From positions 37,453,465-37,517,464 of the forward strand of contig OX392536.1 in the NCBI GenBank assembly GCA_947623455.1: DNA of 64,000 nt, in the 5' to 3' direction. A program made the translations under genes and the position numbers. The notes beneath the pieces are model-generated. The model was given only the letters and a program-made list of their open reading frames with translations. It did not search any database and had not been told where the DNA came from. The DNA comes from Mimachlamys varia (Eukaryota; Mollusca; Bivalvia; Pectinida; Pectinidae). Below, piece by piece: positions 36,701-47,129 of this stretch; the first letter of the stretch is position 1; the number at the start of each line of letters is the position of its first letter.

Positions 36701-37776
36701 AATACATCATGAATACAGTATGAATACATCCATTCACGTGAATTACTTATGACGTAATACATTAGTCTTGTTCAATGGGAGTCTTACGGCTCCGCTTCGG
36801 ATAACATGGAGAACGCCCCCGCGTCAAACGTTCAAATGACTACGGTAGAGTATTGGCGCCAATTTTACGCAAATTATGGCTGCTCCGCCTTTTTCGTTTA
36901 AAGGACGGCGCAATAACAAACGCAGTTGATTAACCAGTTGTTCAATAAATAAGAAAATAAATTAGACAATTGTAGAGTAGTAAAAATGTAAATATATGAA
37001 TTGAACGGCGTTGTTTTAATTTTCATGCCGGTATGAATGCAAATCGGTTACATCCATATTTTGCATGAAGCCCTAGCGGGCTTCATGCAATATGGATGTA
37101 ACCGCTTTGCATTCATACCGGCATGAAAATTAAAAAACGCCGTTCAATCCCTATATGACTTTGATATTAAGAAGAAAAAAATGTATTTTACTGAATTTTA
37201 AGAGATAAGCACGATGATGAATTGGCACACCCACAATACGTACTGTAGAAAGCATCATACAGAAACATAACTAAGCGCAATCATACTATAGCTACATACT
37301 TACAGCACACAAATCGCTGAGATAATAATACCGCTAAAGTTTGTAGGTTAACAGTATTCAAGTTTTAAATTAGATCTAACGGGTTGTTATAAATTGGTTG
37401 TGAAAGTGTAAATGACAAAAAACTGGGGTTAGAACATTGTTTTTATATTGGCAACAAGGTATTACTTTGGAATATGATGATAAATTCGTTGTACTTTTAA
37501 ACTGTTTTTCGAATGCTCGAAATAGGCGACGTTTTACTTACAGTTATTCTACTTTTTCTAAAAAGTGCTTTACGAATTTTTCGAGTTTTATTACGATAAT
37601 TTTATGATAACCATATACATGTCATGTAGACATAACCTTTTCAGTGGAGTGTTTTGAGTGACAAGATCCCTTAATAAATATTAATCTCTGGCATTAAAAT
37701 GTTTCGTCTCAGCTTTTTGTGCTAGTTTCTGTTCCATTGCAGTGCCTATTTGGATGGCGGACCCGTGATTGGATGA
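24726..37776 (+). CDS. Secreted C-type lectin D, 5 exons over 13 kb
   Basis: Exons 24726-24774, 26983-27071, 35073-35163, 35966-36200 and 37743-37776 join in frame to 165 codons. Signal peptide MANIATLALLLTLTTMC. The domain runs from DCPDGFVKHGGSCYK to FFVCEKK with six cysteines. Like C, it lacks EPN/QPD (GIALP at that place) but keeps WND (WQWNDNDC). The TAA after the domain (36202-36204) is inside a GTAAGA donor; the 3' exon gives NAYLDGGPVIG, nearly that of C. Intron 2 is 8.0 kb against 0.6 kb in C, because a 6-kb LINE and other repeats entered it, starting about 30 bases from the exon 2 donor. Splice sites and frame remain intact, so the gene may still work. No canonical AATAAA is seen soon after the stop. 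Confidence 0.9.
25195..26120 (+). pseudogene. Penelope-like reverse transcriptase fragment plus tail
   Basis: The 25208-25477 frame has QTVGIPMGT, LMADLFLFSLEAEF and DIDDVLSINN. The tyrosine before IDD, usual in this family, is Asp, and a stop follows. Further homology in other frames reaches KFYG and DFIEKYSVSLFDM, then the 3' untranslated tail. Lies in intron 1 of lectin D. Confidence 0.7.
26121..26390 (+). repeat. Segment shared with 35536-35800
   Basis: Closely similar to the segment after the Penelope-like tail at 35.4 kb (catatagtcctttttcac to tgttttcactaaatactg). It either belongs to the outer end of the element or was copied along with it. Confidence 0.7.
28060..28450 (+). repeat. 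Direct repeat within the LINE 5' region
   Basis: Blocks starting cacacgtgcgcatgtttcta (28060) and cacacgtgtacatatttcta (28328) each lead to a caatgtcaaggt motif and a gcgtgcg/gcacgcg motif, about 270 bases apart. Duplicated 5' modules are known in some LINEs. Confidence 0.45.
29131..32937 (+). CDS. LINE ORF2: endonuclease, reverse transcriptase, zinc knuckle
   Basis: Open from after the TAA at 29128-29130 to TAA 32935-32937, 1268 codons without a stop. The N-terminal apurinic-type endonuclease has NCRGLSS, a THST motif, CGDWNVP, DYFLVSSDF and SDHSPI. The reverse transcriptase has the ESPGLDGFTVEFYK opening, LIDFEKAFDS, RGVRQGDSLSP and the catalytic YADDT. A CCHC-like zinc motif (CTFCNKNRE, EHLFWDC) is near the C-terminus. 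The enzyme would nick target DNA and copy its RNA there. The frame has no ATG before codon 301 (30031); the endonuclease begins right after the upstream stop, so the original start may have mutated (ATA at 29134 is a candidate) or a non-ATG start is used. An unbroken frame this long suggests a young copy. Confidence 0.93.
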   Translation, partial: LISGSLKIGCCNCRGLSSDAVKRNDFFELCRQKYDITVLIDTHSTKSIEKYWVQEWGYKVKFCSFSSNSRGVAILFKNTFEFEILNEIADINGNYLILDLKLPQQRFSLIGLYGPNEDSPSFFVNLARKIESLGNNAIVVCGDWNVPLDYEVDTLNYKHNNNKKSNLEIHRLIENLDLIDIWREHNPDKKRYTWRGPLGKKARLDYFLVSSDFINFIDNTDVGVAYRSDHSPISIQLTFSQQSRGAGTWKFNNSLLSDPQYVQTIKQCIAETINLYKDTSITDEHIYTINSQLLWETIKLMIRGKTISYCSYKKKWRQVRERDLEKQLKDLYTKDYSEDSDREIETLENELKSIREEHIKGIILRAKAKWKVEGEKSSKYFCNLEKKHFIEKSMPKLLTSNNTELTDINDIIKEQVNFYKTLYTCRDPQFQKNHIDTFFDVNNPFLEKLNVDESAELEGLLSIDECLYVLKNMSNFESPGLDGFTVEFYKIFWSDIKVYLVNSLNYANQVGELSVTQKQGMITCIPKEGKSKSYIKNWRPITLLNVDYKIASAAISNRMKPILQKIISQSQKGFMKGRYIGECSRLILDLIEKTKENDIPALLILIDFEKAFDSLEWSFIEKTLVFFGFGKSFISWVETFYKNISSCVINNGHISEFFNIERGVRQGDSLSPYIFILAVELLSGALKNENDIVGIKMDNNEFLVSQYADDTSLTLNDEPKSLNTALEILDRFGECSGLVANLDKTQAVWLGAKRGCDEEMLPERKLRWNHEGKFKLLGIKYNFLKNDITSDNYEEKFAATEKLLQSWSFRKLTKIGKICIIKTLALPMFIHLFTVLPDPSDAFLYKLQKLFFDFVWNGKGDKIKRNTYEDGGLKMPHVKTFCQALKISWIKKIIDPLNFSDWKLLLLDKLENFGGDKFFFMSKSALQLSSKCFNSFWKNVFNIWSTLQEDITTTPRMLTLEDILSQPIWNNTSIKINNKCFIYSSWVIQDVFYVNDLLDESGCFLSAEAFQANFNFEVQYIKYYSIIHAIPKSWKSIIRLNDRKLTNIKNKYIDFLKKKEKVTKLFYHILLEKCNTFPDKVVEKWENKLQVTIPKLQLQYFFALSFSVTDDAILQCFNFDFIHRIIYTNNLLMKINLSETELCTFCNKNRETLEHLFWDCTHVKNIWLYFRNVFREKVNIDIPWTPISFLFGLQERMLNGGIDLICLLVKQYIYKCKCTYKVPSCAGALARIQYYKNIEYQCLYMYTPRQATQIILKWTNISRALDLN
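33190..33640 (+). mobile_element. Non-autonomous element, copy 1 of an inverted pair
   Basis: Matches the reverse complement of about 36690-37150 for roughly 450 bp (ggttacaaccagattgcatg; gacgcaggggcgtt; attacgtcat). It contains a degraded version of the hairpin seen cleanly at 37000-37148. Confidence 0.6.
34325..34625 (-). mobile_element. Penelope-like tail in intron 2 of lectin D
   Basis: Antisense copy, from agagaatagcaatgcatcaa to caagatggcgaccatgag. Confidence 0.6.
35430..35800 (+). mobile_element. Penelope-like tail plus flanking segment
   Basis: Starts within the tail (gtacttttacgagagtctcc) and continues through the same outer segment found at 26121-26390. In intron 3 of lectin D. 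Confidence 0.65.
36690..37150 (-). mobile_element. Non-autonomous foldback element, copy 2
   Basis: Inverted relative of 33190-33640. Its 37000-37148 part is a clean 149-bp hairpin (attgaacggcg to cgccgttcaat, centre ccctagcggg). In intron 4 of lectin D. Confidence 0.7.
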
Positions 37777-38439
37777 AGTACCAAGCAACACACCTTTACC
37801 TTTTGTTTCTATTCATCAATATAAAGCTACGTCACTTCTGTTGTTTTCAGTCCATGTTTCTTATCAACCAACAACTGCGAAAAAAAATCTGTTTTGTTTT
37901 ATGACATACCAGATTCCGTATATACAGATTTGTACGTCATATATAGCTATACCTATTTATCAGATATGTTTCCTTAATTAACTTCTTATGTTTAACATTT
38001 ATTGCTGGGTTTTAATTGATATTAAATGCTAAAGACTAGGTCTGGTCGCAAGTTGACGTGTATGCGAGGGGAAACAACTTAGATTAATCCTCACATGGTC
38101 AACATAACCAGATTTATCTCCCTTAGCTTGTTTGTTTAGTATGACCTGCTATATCTTATATGTTCACGAAGCGATTACATCTGTCGTCAGTTAAATAACA
38201 TAATTAGCTCTTTACAACAGCAGCAAACTCAGTTTGAAATAGGGTAGTTATTATACTTTTAAAACAAACACCATATTGGTTTTTCGGTGGTTTTGTGTTG
38301 ACTTACCTCGTAGATAGTTAAGAAAAAAAACGATGCGTTAAAAACTTACATAAACTTCAGAAGCATGAACAGAGGTTTTAAATGTTTTAATATCGCTAAA
38401 TATACGACAAAATTTGCATAAGAGATCAAATTAGAATGC
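37777..38439. other. Region between convergent lectin D and amine oxidase
   Basis: 3' untranslated parts of both genes. A possible minus-strand ATTAAA poly(A) signal is at 38386-38391, about 50 bases past the amine oxidase stop. No coding signal. Confidence 0.4.
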
Positions 38440-40890
38440 CTAGTCTTCGTCCGAGACCACGTGGTCCCAGCGACCATTGTATTCAAACGGGCCAACAGAC
38501 TCCTGCACGCACGAGGACTCGAACGAAGTGCCGAATGTGTCCACTTTGTTTCCGTCCGGAGACGGTGCCGGCTGAATCCGAACAGCGTTAGGGGAACCGA
38601 TACTCGGACACTCTGTGAAATAGTTAAATGGTAACAGATAAAATGTATACTGATTCCCAGTAATCGAGCTGGAAGGTACGTCCTCCGTGTGTGGAATGTG
38701 AACTCGACCCATGGTTACCCAGGCAACCAAGTCTTCGTCTACTATAGACTCATTGTTCAATAGAAATCTATCGAAGTCTACAACTGGTTCCCATGGATCA
38801 TTCTGGGCGTAAATAGATGTGGACATTTCCTCGGTGTCCTTGAATTGTGTCACGGCAAGAGGGTACTTCGCCCATCTCGCGGCGTTCGCTACATCGGCGT
38901 CCTCCAGGAAAAGATCCGCGATTGCCATGTTAAATATCCTGTAAGCTCGCTTTGACCCGAATTTACTGGTAGCGTACCTGTTGTAGATAATGTCAAACCT
39001 CTGTTTCGACTCGCCACTAGTCTCATACATCACATCGTGCTCTCGTTTTCTGTCTATCTTCTCAAATCCTATATAGGTATGATTTCTATCTCTGTACCAC
39101 TGACTCGGTTTTGTTATTACTGACGTATCTAATGTGGCATATCTATTCCGTGGTCCATTAATATCCAGATCCACTTTAAAATGAAATAGATGTTGGTGTA
39201 GCGTACCTATAACAAACTCATGTATTCTATAACCGAACGTCGACTCGTACGGCAAGGCATACGTTGATTGTATATAACCAGTCTGTGACACTTTCACTTC
39301 TATTGCACCGTTTTGATGAAAAATGTAATCAAAAATAAAATCATAACTCCATATACTTACTATTGTCCTAACTACAAGATGATGGTCAACCAGACCACCA
39401 TAACTTTTAAAACCACCTCGTCTGTCACTCTCGTAATGGCGTCGCATTGGTATCCCGCCATTATTTTCAAATATACAAATGGCGTTTTTAAATTTCCGCG
39501 GTATACTGGTATCCACAAAATGGTGTGTGTCTAAAAAGACTGCAGTGTCCGGACAATCAACACCAGGGACCATCTCAAAAGCCAACCTGCCCATCAACAT
39601 GCTAGTGTCGTAATGAACAGTAGAACTTTGAGACGGTCCAAATCCCGAGTACATAACAACTGCATCCTGTAACGAGATTTCATAGGCAATACGTTCCTCC
39701 TGGAATCGGACATCAAAGATCTGCAATCCAGTCGACGATCGCATGTGGACATGGAAATCCCAATCAACATATTTCACATGGTTACCTACCACCATGTAGC
39801 GCCTACCGTTCGGCTCGACCAATTTCGGACCTTGTGAAGGCACTGCGTTTGTCTTTCCCCTTTTTACATACGAGGAGTAGAGATGTTCTGTAAAGCCCAC
39901 AGGATTAATCGTGATCTTTGTAATTTGATTGTCTAAGTATTTCGCCATCAACTCCTCTACCGAGTAGAAGAGGTAGCCGTTGTAAAGAATCCTTACGACG
40001 TGCCATTCCGCGATGTCCATAGATTCGTGGTTAATCTGGATCTCAAGTCCAAGGGGGTGAAGTGCAGAACCCTCTATGTCCCGAAAGGCCCAGAACCAAG
40101 TCTTACGGTCACCGCTCTTTAATCCTCTTGGGGCCGTGTCTTTAAATATGATACAATCCACACCCTTTGTACAATTGTGATAAGCCATATTGTAACTGTC
40201 ACGCAGAAGGAAATACAACTCCTCCCCTACCTGCTCCAGGTGTTCATACAGGGCTTTATATTCGATTTCACTCACAGGACGGGCGCTGAATGGTACTCGT
40301 GACCTGGTATAGGATGGATTCGTTACGTGACGTGCATAAGTGGGTCGTGGAATGGGTCCCACGTGATATTCCTCCACGCGAGGAGGACGAAGATCACCGC
40401 GGAATATCACGACCTTCGCCGTCCGAACAGGTTGTCTTCCACCGCGATCTAGATTCTTTAATACGGCTGCCTTTAATGGAAGTAATAAATCAATCATAAA
40501 AATGTAACTGCTGTTTATTGTGGCTACGTCAAACGACACGATATTTAATTCTTTTCTGGAAATTAAGTAATCCCTGACAGTTTCTAACTCCGCAACTGTC
40601 AGTTCGTCAAATATTTCTGGTTTTTCGAGATTATTTGGAATGCGCGGAAATCCGTGATCACATACAGGTGCTCTTTGGTAAAATATCCCCAAGACAATCA
40701 CGGTAGCCAGTAGAATGACAGCAATACATGTACTGACGACCGCGAGCGCCTTTAAAATTAGAATATTTCTGTCACCATTGACAACCTCCACTTCCGCTTC
40801 CTCCTCTTCCAAATCGTCTTCATTGTTATTGGCAGTGGCTCCATATTTCACGTCATTATCGACTTTGATTTCCTGGCTGATAATGGACAT
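38440..40890 (-). CDS. Membrane-anchored copper amine oxidase, single coding exon
   Basis: 816 codons, no intron in the coding part. The family oxidises primary amines to aldehydes, giving peroxide and ammonia, with copper and a cofactor made from a tyrosine. An acidic N-terminal tail (residues 24-36) precedes one membrane helix (about 43-70), so the catalytic body should face outside or the lumen. Copper ligands are present: GTLHQH (His565, His567) and VHIPH (His731). The likely catalytic base is Asp428. The cofactor tyrosine is Tyr516 in WSYDF; the residue before it, normally Asn, is Ser. C-terminal landmarks NDPWEPVVDF and EDLVAWVTMG are typical. An acceptor (tttattcaacag) ends at 40917, 26 bases before the ATG, implying a non-coding upstream exon. 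Closest relatives are probably the AOC1-3 type animal enzymes. Base composition is less AT-rich than its surroundings. Confidence 0.95.
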   Translation of the reverse strand: MSIISQEIKVDNDVKYGATANNNEDDLEEEEAEVEVVNGDRNILILKALAVVSTCIAVILLATVIVLGIFYQRAPVCDHGFPRIPNNLEKPEIFDELTVAELETVRDYLISRKELNIVSFDVATINSSYIFMIDLLLPLKAAVLKNLDRGGRQPVRTAKVVIFRGDLRPPRVEEYHVGPIPRPTYARHVTNPSYTRSRVPFSARPVSEIEYKALYEHLEQVGEELYFLLRDSYNMAYHNCTKGVDCIIFKDTAPRGLKSGDRKTWFWAFRDIEGSALHPLGLEIQINHESMDIAEWHVVRILYNGYLFYSVEELMAKYLDNQITKITINPVGFTEHLYSSYVKRGKTNAVPSQGPKLVEPNGRRYMVVGNHVKYVDWDFHVHMRSSTGLQIFDVRFQEERIAYEISLQDAVVMYSGFGPSQSSTVHYDTSMLMGRLAFEMVPGVDCPDTAVFLDTHHFVDTSIPRKFKNAICIFENNGGIPMRRHYESDRRGGFKSYGGLVDHHLVVRTIVSIWSYDFIFDYIFHQNGAIEVKVSQTGYIQSTYALPYESTFGYRIHEFVIGTLHQHLFHFKVDLDINGPRNRYATLDTSVITKPSQWYRDRNHTYIGFEKIDRKREHDVMYETSGESKQRFDIIYNRYATSKFGSKRAYRIFNMAIADLFLEDADVANAARWAKYPLAVTQFKDTEEMSTSIYAQNDPWEPVVDFDRFLLNNESIVDEDLVAWVTMGRVHIPHTEDVPSSSITGNQYTFYLLPFNYFTECPSIGSPNAVRIQPAPSPDGNKVDTFGTSFESSCVQESVGPFEYNGRWDHVVSDED

Positions 40891-41711
40891 TTTAGTCTGG
40901 TGTCATCTGACATAGCCTGTTGAATAAACAAACAACAATTAACACCAGTGTCATTGTAAAGCGTCGACGTCTATCTTACCTCTCTCCTGATTTGTTACTC
41001 TGATTAATTCGATTAAGTGCTTTTCTACACATAACTGTATTAAATCTTTCCTCGCTCACTATACGACTAGTATGGCACATTTGTATTCCTTACGTCCAGT
41101 TCATCGTTTTTGATATAAATGAATGCTAATAAAAACACGATGCAACTGACAAACTATATGCTTATCGCTGCAAAATCAGAATGGACCTGTGTTGTGTACG
41201 TGCACGTGCGCCTTCCATCCAAAATAGATTTGCCAAAAGAAAGATCTGTTGCTAGGGATACCACAAAAAAACGTACTAACTTTTTACTGAATCAATAAAA
41301 CTTTTTATTTTAAGGAAGCGTGTATCAATGAAAACCATTATACGTCCCGACCGACTTCTCCTTCGGCCATAAAACCAAGGGACAGTTAATCCTTATCGGA
41401 GTTAAACCTAGCACGAGGCAAAACAGCTGTTCTATTTAGGGCATACTGCAAGTTTGTTCTTTGTAATAAATATTTTCATTTTCAATCAGCCGAGGGTTAG
41501 GTACAATTGTATGTACATTATAAGGGATGGAACACATAATTATATGTATGCATGTAGTATTTACACATGTATACCAATACAGGACTTCAATCGATGGGGG
41601 ATATAAATTATAAACACATTTATCGAACGAATCCACACCAGAACCACGAGTTCATTGGCACCCCAGGACGAATATCTCCTAGAGTATTACCCCCGGAGAG
41701 AGACAACGTAC

Positions 41712-41788
41712 CTTGGGATTAGTCCATCACGTGTCTGATGTCAGAGAGCGCCTCCTACTACATCCGGTTGGCATGGTTACAGACATAT
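41712..41788 (-). other. Candidate 5' non-coding exon of the amine oxidase
   Basis: Minus strand: a good acceptor (ttgttccatttcag) and donor (cccaag then gtacgt) bound 77 bases with a short upstream open frame ending in TGA. It lies about 800 bases upstream of the coding exon. Transcript evidence would be needed. Confidence 0.35.
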
Positions 41789-43130
41789 CTGAAATGGAAC
41801 AAAATGGAAAATATCAAGATAAAGATATAAACCACGGATCATTTTAAGAAACAGTATGATAACATTACAGGGTACCTGTACCTTGAAAACTAAGTCGGGA
41901 ATCTGAAGCATATAATCACTGGACAAACAAAACCCAATACATCAGTACGCACAGAACAACCAAGATATATGTAGACATGTCTCACATCCGCAGTCAGCAT
42001 ACCAATATTCAGTAGGAACACCTGTACGTACACATATTTCAAAGGAGTATCATGTCGAATTCTTCACAAAATAAAAGCCAGTCTGTAGCTGATCCGAGTT
42101 GAGGTCGACTGAGTACAGTGGAATCAAACCTGATTCTCAACACGTGTCAGGTGGAACAGTTAAAGCGGGGATCATATCTAATGCTCGAGCTTCTTTGAAG
42201 AGGAAATACTACCCCAAAATGCTGTACCAATGAAATATTTCTGTTAATTATCAGCAGCATAGTATTTCCCTATAGCTAAAATAAATCATACATGTGGTCA
42301 AAGGAATGAAAATTTACTCGAAGAATATAATATTTATTTAGTAAATAGATTGCGCCCAACGTGCAAGTTAATTTGATGTAAAGCCATTAGGTTTTTTTAT
42401 ATTCTTGATAGTTAAAACATCACAGTATGAAGTATTTCATATGCGATCATTTTATTATTAAAACGTCTTTAACAAAGCAATGCATATGCTACTATATGTC
42501 AATTTCATCAACATTCCACTTATAATGTACACGAACACTCGGTGACAACATTACCATGTACATAGTGTATAGGTAGCGCTGTTCTAGAGTTTTTGTTCTA
42601 GGTATATACATTCCACAAACGTCATACATTCCACCTAGGCCTGTATATGTAACCCGCAGAGAACAGTATAGCAACAAGTTTTTTTCTTTGTAGGCAGAAC
42701 TTGATTCCGTGTATTCTATGATCGCTCGATTTTAGATATGGAGAGAAACATCATTTATTACATTTTTACCAGTGACATATCAGAAAATATCAGCTTGATA
42801 AAACTAGTGATGTTTATAAGAAATCTTAAATCATTATATTGATATCATTGTGCACTATTTGTGAACTATTTTTTCGTTATTCTAGAATCAAATCATATAA
42901 AGTAAGAAACTAAAAATCTTTATAGTATTTTGGATATTAATAGATATCTAATGGGTTTTATTAATGTATTTTGTATTTTTGCTATATTTTGTACCAAAAA
43001 TAGAACTTCATCATGTGGCGTATTAATTTTCTATAAGACTTAGGCACTCCGTCCCTATCAGTTGTAACCGCAAATTTTAAAAATGAAATCAGACTTTTGG
43101 GAATTTCGAAAATGAAATAAAAAGAAAATT
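41789..43130. other. Presumed intron or upstream DNA of the amine oxidase
   Basis: No gene or element recognised. Confidence 0.35.
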
Positions 43131-43282
43131 CAATGGTTTCAGAATAAATATCAAATATCTTTCACTCGTATGGCAGATTTAAAATATATTTTCACTCGTG
43201 CTACGCACTCGTGAAAATATAAAAAAAAACATCTGCCATACTCGTGAAATATATTTGATATTTAACGAGAAACCATTTAATT
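43131..43282. repeat. Foldback element, ~150 bp
   Basis: Inverted arms: caatggttt, atatcaaatat and actcgtatggcagat on the left; atctgccatactcgtg, atatttgatat and aaaccatt on the right. The centre is the cactcgtg-ctacg-cactcgtg hairpin. Confidence 0.8.
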
Positions 43283-46200
43283 GCCTCCATATATCAGTAG
43301 TTTGAAATATAACGTCGTGAACTATTTGTACATTTAAGAAAATGACAAATATGTCATCAACGTCAGTGGTGTATACTGTAAATGAGCTTCGCTGTTTCTT
43401 TCATTCGATTCTTTGTACCTATATTATATTAAGAAAATGTTTGGTTTGATCACGATTAATCATTTTCGATACAAATATTCGGTTGTGGAATGTAGAGTTT
43501 AGAGACTTAATTATGACTACAGTTTAAACAAGACAAAAACTTAGGCATGACACTTCTTATAGTATATGTACATAATGGTTACTACTGGAATTGCCTTAAC
43601 ATAAAAAAACACTTTTAGATAGACAGGAATGACAAACTACAGTAAAACAATATCACAAGTATTGATGCAAGAGCAACTCTGTATCGTGTGCGAACCTCAC
43701 AAGTAATGACCGGTTAAGCGTGCGACATAGCTGGCTAATGCAATGTGTCGAAAGGACAATAACCCTCCACATTACACTGTGCATACAATTGCAACTGTGC
43801 CATTAGAATGAATTGCAGTTACCAGTTCAAGTTCTATGTTTTTCTCTATAGACTGATCATGATAGACTTACCGACTCTCAGACTTAACAAGATATGCCGA
43901 ACATTTCTCGTATGCTGATATATTGGCAGGACTGGAGTCGTACTGACATACCGGAGTCTGTTTTGTCTAATTAACGAGTCATCAACATTCTGGTATCTAA
44001 TTATCGGCTAATCTTTCTTCCCGGAGAAACTGCAAAATCAGACGGCCTTATTAAATGATGAAAACACAAGGCTTAGATAGCATTTGATCATTAACTTATA
44101 ACTCAAAATTTCTATGTACCAATCGTTAAAAACTGCATGTATGAATACTTCATTCCAATTAAAAATCGCGAGCAGTTAAGATTCCTGGTTTCATTTCGGT
44201 TCTTTTTTTTATTATTATTTCACTCTTAATAACAATGACTTATATTTTTACAACATCTTCAGTGACCTACCTATACTCTGTTTTATGTACAAGTGCAATA
44301 CAAGTAATTACAGAAGTGTACTACCAGTGCTTTCATAACATAATTGATAAATAGTACTATAGCCCCATCCTTCCACGTCTTAACCTACTGATCATACAGA
44401 AACTCAGATTACACAAAATGTACACATCGTTTCCAAAAGGTTAGTAGACTTTATTACAGCATCCGTCTGGAATGTATTATGCTGTCGATTAACTTCGGCA
44501 AAGACACAGTTAAAACATATGTATAATCTGAGAGATCATGGTATATCTACGCTCTAACAGACGCGGATTCTGTCTAGGGAACATATCATAATGTATGTGT
44601 TTGAAATTGATACATAAATCATTAAGTTTTTAAACATTATCCACACCGGGGATGTCGACAGTACTTAGGGTGATGATTTTACAGCAGCCACTGTGATACT
44701 CACAACACGACAGAAACCTGTGCTAATGGTTCCGAGAGGTACACGTGGATGAAAACTGGTGTCGACGGCCTGGATTCATTATCCAATTAATGTACCACTA
44801 ATGCCATATTATATAGCACCTGTCCCAGCCGCCGAATCATCTGCTCCCGAGACTACAGACTTGTTATCTTAATAACGAGCTGCTATCATAGACTGGACAT
44901 GTTAATATTGTTGCTGTCAGCAAATACAATCTTCATACTTGATAATTAATGAAAATGACAAGTTGTGTTGTTTAGCATCGATATTTAGAATAGTGCATTG
45001 TTACTAAATAGGCTTGTTTGAAATGTATTTCGTGAAGCTGGGCAAAAGTTACGAAAGTTTGTGTTAATTACTTTATTATCGTCAGTAGGCAGACCACTTA
45101 TAAGTCTGTGTCTGTCACTCTACATTGGAAAGTATTAGCTCCTGTGCGGATATATCATCGTTGGTTAGCGTACATTTGGCGCTGTGGGTTCGGTCAACGT
45201 AACACAAGTACTCAGCTTTCACCATCTGGTAGCAGCGGTACACAAGTATGACATCAGCCTGGCAGGTGAATTATGTCGAGGAGACCTTCACGTTCAGGAT
45301 TTTACTATGTTGTTTGGTGGGGGGGGGGGGGGCTTTAAAAATACCATTGGTTATGTATATTGGTATAACATCTGGAACAGATTGTGAACCGATCTAAGGT
45401 TATAAAGGATGCTTCTCCTGTTGTTGGATTCCAGAACTGTAAAAGATGCAATCCAAGCCATTAATAAACAGTAAAAATGTTTTTGTAGGAAAAGTCTGCT
45501 ATGTCTGAGTAAGATCTCAAAAACCGATTCGTTCATCGTAGCGTTCTTATCTCATCGCTCACTCATATTCATATGACAGTAGGTTGATATTCTCTCGTTT
45601 GTTTTACCCCTAGTTTAATCGATTTTGAGTTCGGATTACGGTGGGGGAGGGGTTAACGCTTCGGTATGCTCTGATTGTTTTAACAATGGGATATCTGATT
45701 ATACGACGTCCGATTTGTAAAAGACTAAAAGTCATAACGAATTTTGTCGTCATTGATTACAGTTAATGATGGTTCAATTAGTTCCTTGTTCTAAATGAAT
45801 CCAAAACACAATTCACCGAATTGGATATTTGAACTTTTGAACTACAGATGCAGGAAAGAAGCTAAAATCTAAAGCAATTAATTATATTATTTGCTGATTT
45901 AGCATTTTGCTGATATACATGTAATGTAGATTGACTGCACTATTATAAATTTGGATTACAATGAAAAAGTAATCATGTGACAGATTTGGGCTGTTATCAC
46001 CAGATATTAAATCCGTCGCCGTAATAATCAACTAATTAGAATAATGTTCCATGAATTAGCAAACATTTAGAGTGAAATATTATTTGTGATGGCACACGAA
46101 CTGATGACGCATCCTGATTCAACGCTCCATCTGTCGGCACTATAGAAATACTCCAGTCCGGGTTGTTATCTCACCAAACATCACACGGTACAGCCAAACT

Positions 46201-47129
46201 GTATACTGGTGTCGGAGAGTGTTGTATATAATACTCAACACACAATAAGTGTTATACAGACACCAGATAACCAATTCCACCGCGATTTGTTTTGACATTA
46301 GATAAATATTAACGTTTGGTCATCTGTATCGCTCCCTTCTCTAACCCAAGTTTACAATCCGTCATTATGCAGAAACAGGAAACACTGAGGAGTTCATGGC
46401 CATGTGTCCATTAGGTATCTAAGTGTTCATTTTAGAATCATTTGGACAAATTCATACACCCGATTAAAGGGAAACAAGTAAAAGTTTAAGACATTATCTT
46501 TGTTACTGCTCTTTGATATATCCAGATTCCAAAATTTGAACCAAAAGTAACTTTCAATATATAGGAGCATAAAATGATAACATAGAGATTCTCCAAAGAG
46601 TTTGACAAGGATATAATATACTAGAAAGACCTATGGACACCGTATTTTTGTGTGCTCCATATTTACATTAAAAGGAAAACAAACACAATCGATACGTATT
46701 AACAACCAGACTAGTTCACTAGTACTATGCACAAAAAATACTAAGAGAACAATAACACGATCACCTGGTTTGATTTTATTTACATGTACATTAAAACTTC
46801 GCCGAAAAGCAATATGTTCTTTGAACTAACTGAAAAGGTACATCCGTGGAAAGGTATCCACGACTTGTCAATGAAAATGATGAAATACGTGTATGAATAT
46901 TTGAGTTCTGAAACTAAACTGATAAAACTATCAAATTTAAAAATTTCTTTTTATCTCATTTAATTGAAATCAGTCTTTTCGTATATTAGTCTTTTCTGAA
47001 TATCGAATATACTATTTTCAAAAGTTGTTTTCGAATACAACATAATGGCATTATCTTGTCCTATTAACAGCCATGGCCATTTAAGGACGGCCTCCCTGTG
47101 CATGCGATGTGGGTGTGTGTGTTGAGTGC
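43283..47129. other. Gene-free stretch
   Basis: No gene seen. It holds a Penelope-like tail scrap at about 45585-45690 (plus sense, cctagtttaatcgattttga) and an uninterrupted run of 14 G at 45319-45332. Confidence 0.4.

Noticed and set aside
45184..45387. Plus-strand frame of 67 codons starting near GSVNVTQVLSF
   Set aside because: Ends in a poly-Gly run from a G tract and has no family resemblance.
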